A stretch of 64,000 nucleotides of DNA from Acanthaster planci (lineage: Eukaryota > Echinodermata > Asteroidea > Valvatida > Acanthasteridae). The notes under the pieces are model-generated. The model searched no databases. It saw only the letters and a program-made list of their open reading frames with translations, and was not told where the DNA came from. The stretch is taken from the NCBI RefSeq assembly GCF_001949145.1, contig NW_019091387.1, positions 1,648,276-1,712,275 of the forward strand, in the 5' to 3' direction. Both the position numbers and the translations under genes were made by a program. Within the stretch, counting starts at the first letter, position 1, and every line of letters begins with the position of its first letter. Positions 60,644 through 64,000 of this stretch are shown in pieces.

Positions 60644-63600
60644 GTAAGTTGATCCGAAAAGAGTGAGTGTCTTGTAAAAGAAAAGCCTAGGGTAATCGTA
60701 GCGCTAGGCCTATACTACTAAAAGTACTAGCGTAACGTTTCTGTCGTCAGGCTGCTGGTCAACATGGGCCACTCCCAAGCCTAGCCCCGGCCCCAGACTG
60801 GGGGCCAGTCTTCTGGACTCCCTCCGTAGTCAGTATCCTTGGCCCCACAGCGGTCAATTCAAAAAGTGGAGACTCTGCAAAAACATCTTCTATGAAATCC
60901 CTTTTGTGTGTGTGGATCACTCTAGCCCAGGTCTGACGTCGTCTTGGCCTATATTGCATTGCGACTAACGTCCACGCTGGTGTAAAATAAAACTCCTCCT
61001 CCTATGATGCCAAATTTTTTTCAATGTTTTTTCTCTCATTTTTACTGGCGAAGACAGCTCAAAATGTTGTTCACAAGTGCCGTGTATCCCGAATTCCATA
61101 AATGTTGTGTTGCAATTACTAAATACGCCCACCATGCCCACGGACAATGTGTTTTGCAGGAAATTTTGTAAAACTCTGTGCTTTCCATTGTGATTCGTTA
61201 ACGATGTACATTCTATCGTCTAGTACGTGTACTTGTACGTGCACGAATTGCATGGCAATAGACCGCCCCTTACGCATGTGCGGAAGTGCTGGGGGCGTGA
61301 AGAAGTCACAGATAAGGCCATGTCCAAAACGTGCTTCCAAAGCTACGGCTAGGTCTGTTGTCTGTGTGTCTCCAGCATTTCCTATGGAGCAAAGACCCAG
61401 CCCTAGACAGCATAGCTGACAGAATGTGGGCCATGTAGGGGCCTTTTGGAGCATGTGCAAATACTATACCAGATGAACGTAGGTCATTCATGAATGACGA
61501 CGGAAAGCGTGAAGGCTAGAAAAATTTCCTGCAAAATACATTTTCCGCAGGCTTATTTAGTAATTTCACAGCATTTATGCAATTTAGGATACAAGGCACT
61601 TGTGAACGACATTTGAGCTGTCTTCGCCAGGTAAAAATGTGCGAAAAGAAGAGTAAATGAAGACAAGGTCCAACCTGGGCTAGGATCACTCATACTTCCT
61701 GAACAGTAAGGTAGTACTCCGTAGCTACACCTTGCTCTTGTTGACACTTCAGTGCACTGCAATATTCCCGTTAAAAAAAGTGGCTGTGTTTATTACATGG
61801 CCCTCCACTAACGGCCACACCACTTCAATGGAGAAACTGTGTACACTTCAAGGAACTGCAAAGAAAACTGGAGGTCAACTTGGTCCAGCTAGTGTATTAC
61901 ACTGATAAGCAAAGCCACATGCTACAATCCTCTTGAGTACACTGCTGTGTCAGAATTAGAGCACCCTCTTGTGGTTGTCTTAACACATTGCACGGTGCAT
62001 ATGTGACCTTTGACCTCGTAGCTGGCAACGAGGTGGAACAGGTGCCTGGGCGGTAGGGTGAGGGGTTTAAGGGAGGGGGATTCATAGCAAGGGAACGGGA
62101 CTTTTGGAAGAAAAAAGGGTGACCCACTTCCACCTCCCCCCTCCCGTCTGTCTTCTTTCCCTCTTCAGTATCTCCCCATCACTCTTTCTTTCCTTGATCA
62201 CCACCTCCTTCTAAGCTGGCGTCCTGTTCAGATTTAAAAGCATGGAGACCGAGCCTGTACAATGTATATGCACCAAACATTACGTTTGTCAATTTTAAAA
62301 GGTTAATGAAATGAGGTACACTTATGTTACATACAATAAAATCCCCTTTTTGGTGGGTAAGGAGGGTGACTTCCGCATTTCTCAAAATGTTTCAACATGG
62401 CCTGCATGTTGTTTGGATAAATACCCGAGCATTGTGCACCACTGTGGAAAAGTATTTCCTCACCATTTTTGTGAAGAGACAAAAGTCTCGCCACAGAGTA
62501 AAAGTACCGCTGGTTTTGAAGTTGGTCTTGCTTATTTCTCTTGTTAGCATTCCTTTAATTTAACATTTATGCTACTTCCTGAAAGAAGGGATCTTACATT
62601 TAAATGCCACAAAACTACAAAATAATATTTACACAAATCAATTAAATTTATTTTGTAAACAAACACTTTGTCTGTTCGTGGAAAAGCTAAAATTCATGTG
62701 ACTTTTGTTTTTCATGAAAACGACACACACAGTATACAAATTGTTACTTGTGTATACATACTGTACGTACATGTACATTTCTGGAGCCAACTTTGTGTCT
62801 TCGTGAAAATGGTAAAACAAGTTTTGCCCTTGGATTTGCCCTTATGCTCTACCTATGCAAGACAACTATTTCTCTTCGTTCAAATGGAAAAATGTGGTTT
62901 AGTTGAACCTTTACCCTGTGGGGATCATTGTGATTTGGTTGATTTCAGTAGATTTGGGAAAATTGATTACAACAAGTTGTAGACGTCACATAGCCTAGTT
63001 GATTTTGTGTAAACAAAGGGAAATTGAAATCACGATTGATTGAACTGATGAAGACTATTTTTGCTATTGGCTGCTGTTTGTGCCTTTGAAGCCTCCGGAC
63101 CTCTCAAGCCTGTGTTTGCCGTCTGAAAGGCTTCAACTGCGAGATTGCATATGATACACTTCAAAGCTCAGTTGACTGTGAGGGTTTCAAGGTCAATATC
63201 CACACTTGCAATACATTCTGCCTAAATACGTCTCTACCAAATTGCTAGAAAAATATGAAGAAACAGCCTTCTCAACAAGAAAGTAAAGATGCTTAGGGCT
63301 TTGCTACTGGCACTGGTCATTTTCCACATATAATGAAAGCATCTGGGGTACCAATTGCACCTTAACTGAAGGTGTTATCAGGGTGTACACGTAGCTTGAG
63401 ACACCAGTTATTAAAGTCCTATATCTTCTGCCTTCCAACATGCTTACTTTTTAGTTGGTTGTAATACTTACTTTTGAATCCAGCTTATTTTGAATCCATC
63501 TACAGATTTGCAACTACAACTCTGGTGTAACTATCTGAAACAAATCTTTGCCCCAAGCAGCGGTGCTCAGCCATATAGTCAATCCTAGCCCCAGACTAGG

Positions 63601-64000
63601 GTTAGCTTGCTGTCCATTTTGGAGAATGCGCATTTGGCAACAAATACTCATGCTTGAGCGGATACAGACACATGTGCTAACTACATGTACGCGCATAAAG
63701 CTTCTTTCTCTTGCAGATCTGACTGCTGTACGTGATGGAGCAAGTAGCACTGGTATGGCTACATGTATGCAAGTACTGGTGGAAGTGCGTCTCTGATCAC
63801 ATTCAAATTAAGATACATTTCTGTAATCAATGATACATGCACCTCCAGCCAGTTATCAAGGTGAAGTCATGTATGTATTTTTGTTCTGTTCACATTATCC
63901 TGTGTAGAGTAACCAGGCTGATGACAATGTGCGTGTGGTGGTACGCTGCCGTCCTCTTAATGAGAAGGAAGTCAGTCAAGGGTTTAGTTCCATTGTCAAT
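60638..64000 (+). CDS. KIF3A: Kinesin-2 motor subunit, KIF3A type, N-terminal part only
   Basis: Exon 1 contributes only ATG CCG (60638-60643) before a perfect GTAAGT. Exon 2 starts at 63908 after TGTGTAG and runs open to the window edge. The product begins M-P-S-N-Q-A-D-D-N-V-R-V-V-V-R-C-R-P-L-N, followed by E-K-E-V-S-Q-G-F. The V-V-V-R-C-R-P-L-N strand opens the kinesin motor domain, and M-P plus D-N-V-x-V-V-V-R-C-R-P-L-N-E is closest to KIF3A/KRP85 (KIF3B and KIF17 read P-M-N). In known systems KIF3A pairs with KIF3B and KAP3 to carry cargo to microtubule plus ends, including intraflagellar transport. Only 33 residues of a protein of about 700 are present. The AG at 63908-63909 would create an immediate stop, so the earlier AG is used. 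Confidence 0.88.
60644..63907 (+). other. KIF3A-like intron 1 (3.3 kb)
   Basis: Contains the inverted repeat spanning 60912-61695. The remainder shows no gene or known repeat. Confidence 0.6.
60912..61695. repeat. Large imperfect inverted repeat (arms about 220-300 bases)
   Basis: The left arm, about 60912-61208, pairs in order with the right arm, about 61478-61695. Matched blocks: CTAGCCCAGGT, TGGCGAAGACAGCTC / GAGCTGTCTTCGCCA, GGCACTTGTGAAC on the right against its complement on the left, and TTTTGCAGGAAATTTT / its complement. The left arm has about 80 extra bases. A loop of about 270 bases lies between. Confidence 0.75.
63908..64000 (+). CDS. KIF3A: KIF3A-like exon 2, start of motor domain, cut by window edge
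   Basis: 31 codons, open to 64000, with the first motor-domain beta strand V-R-V-V-V-R-C-R-P-L. Confidence 0.93.

Overview
This is eukaryotic nuclear DNA, AT-rich and intron-rich, from an animal. Two protein families anchor it. Spanning 1468-44716 on the + strand is an almost complete DLC1/STARD13/STARD8-type Rho GTPase-activating gene (SAM, serine-rich linker, RhoGAP, START). From 60638 to the right edge is the start of a kinesin-2 motor gene of the KIF3A type. The single DLC-family gene, the multi-kilobase introns, the many dispersed ACATGTA tracts and the mix of DNA-transposon remnants suggest a marine invertebrate, most plausibly a non-vertebrate deuterostome (echinoderm, hemichordate or amphioxus grade). 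The species cannot be fixed from sequence alone.

Layout. 1-1467 is upstream intron or flank. 1468-44716 holds fifteen coding exons of the RhoGAP gene whose phases all agree, giving 1263 residues and a stop; the N-terminal start exon lies outside the window or was not recognised. 44717 to about 48725 is a long 3' untranslated region ending at a doubled AATAAA. 49612-50400 is a broken PIF/Harbinger transposase. 51151-53151 is a compact four-exon gene, split into exons too short to stand out as open frames, encoding a predicted secreted 164-residue protein with eight cysteines after the signal peptide; I recognise no family. 53500-60400 is a graveyard of mobile DNA: fold-back elements, a terminal-inverted-repeat element with modular ends, two copies of one MITE family, minisatellites and a two-exon integrase-related fragment. 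60638-64000 contains KIF3A exon 1 (only Met-Pro), a 3.3 kb intron carrying a large inverted repeat, and the beginning of exon 2, cut by the window edge.

Biology. The RhoGAP protein would switch off Rho-type GTPases at adhesion sites: the SAM domain and the conserved S-V-Y-D-N-V-P tensin-type docking motif point to the same adhesion biology as vertebrate DLC1. Kinesin-2 powers anterograde intraflagellar transport. The secreted cysteine-rich gene between them is functionally unknown and is the best candidate here for something undescribed. There are two assembly gaps (29965-30329 and 60090-60214), both inside repeats.
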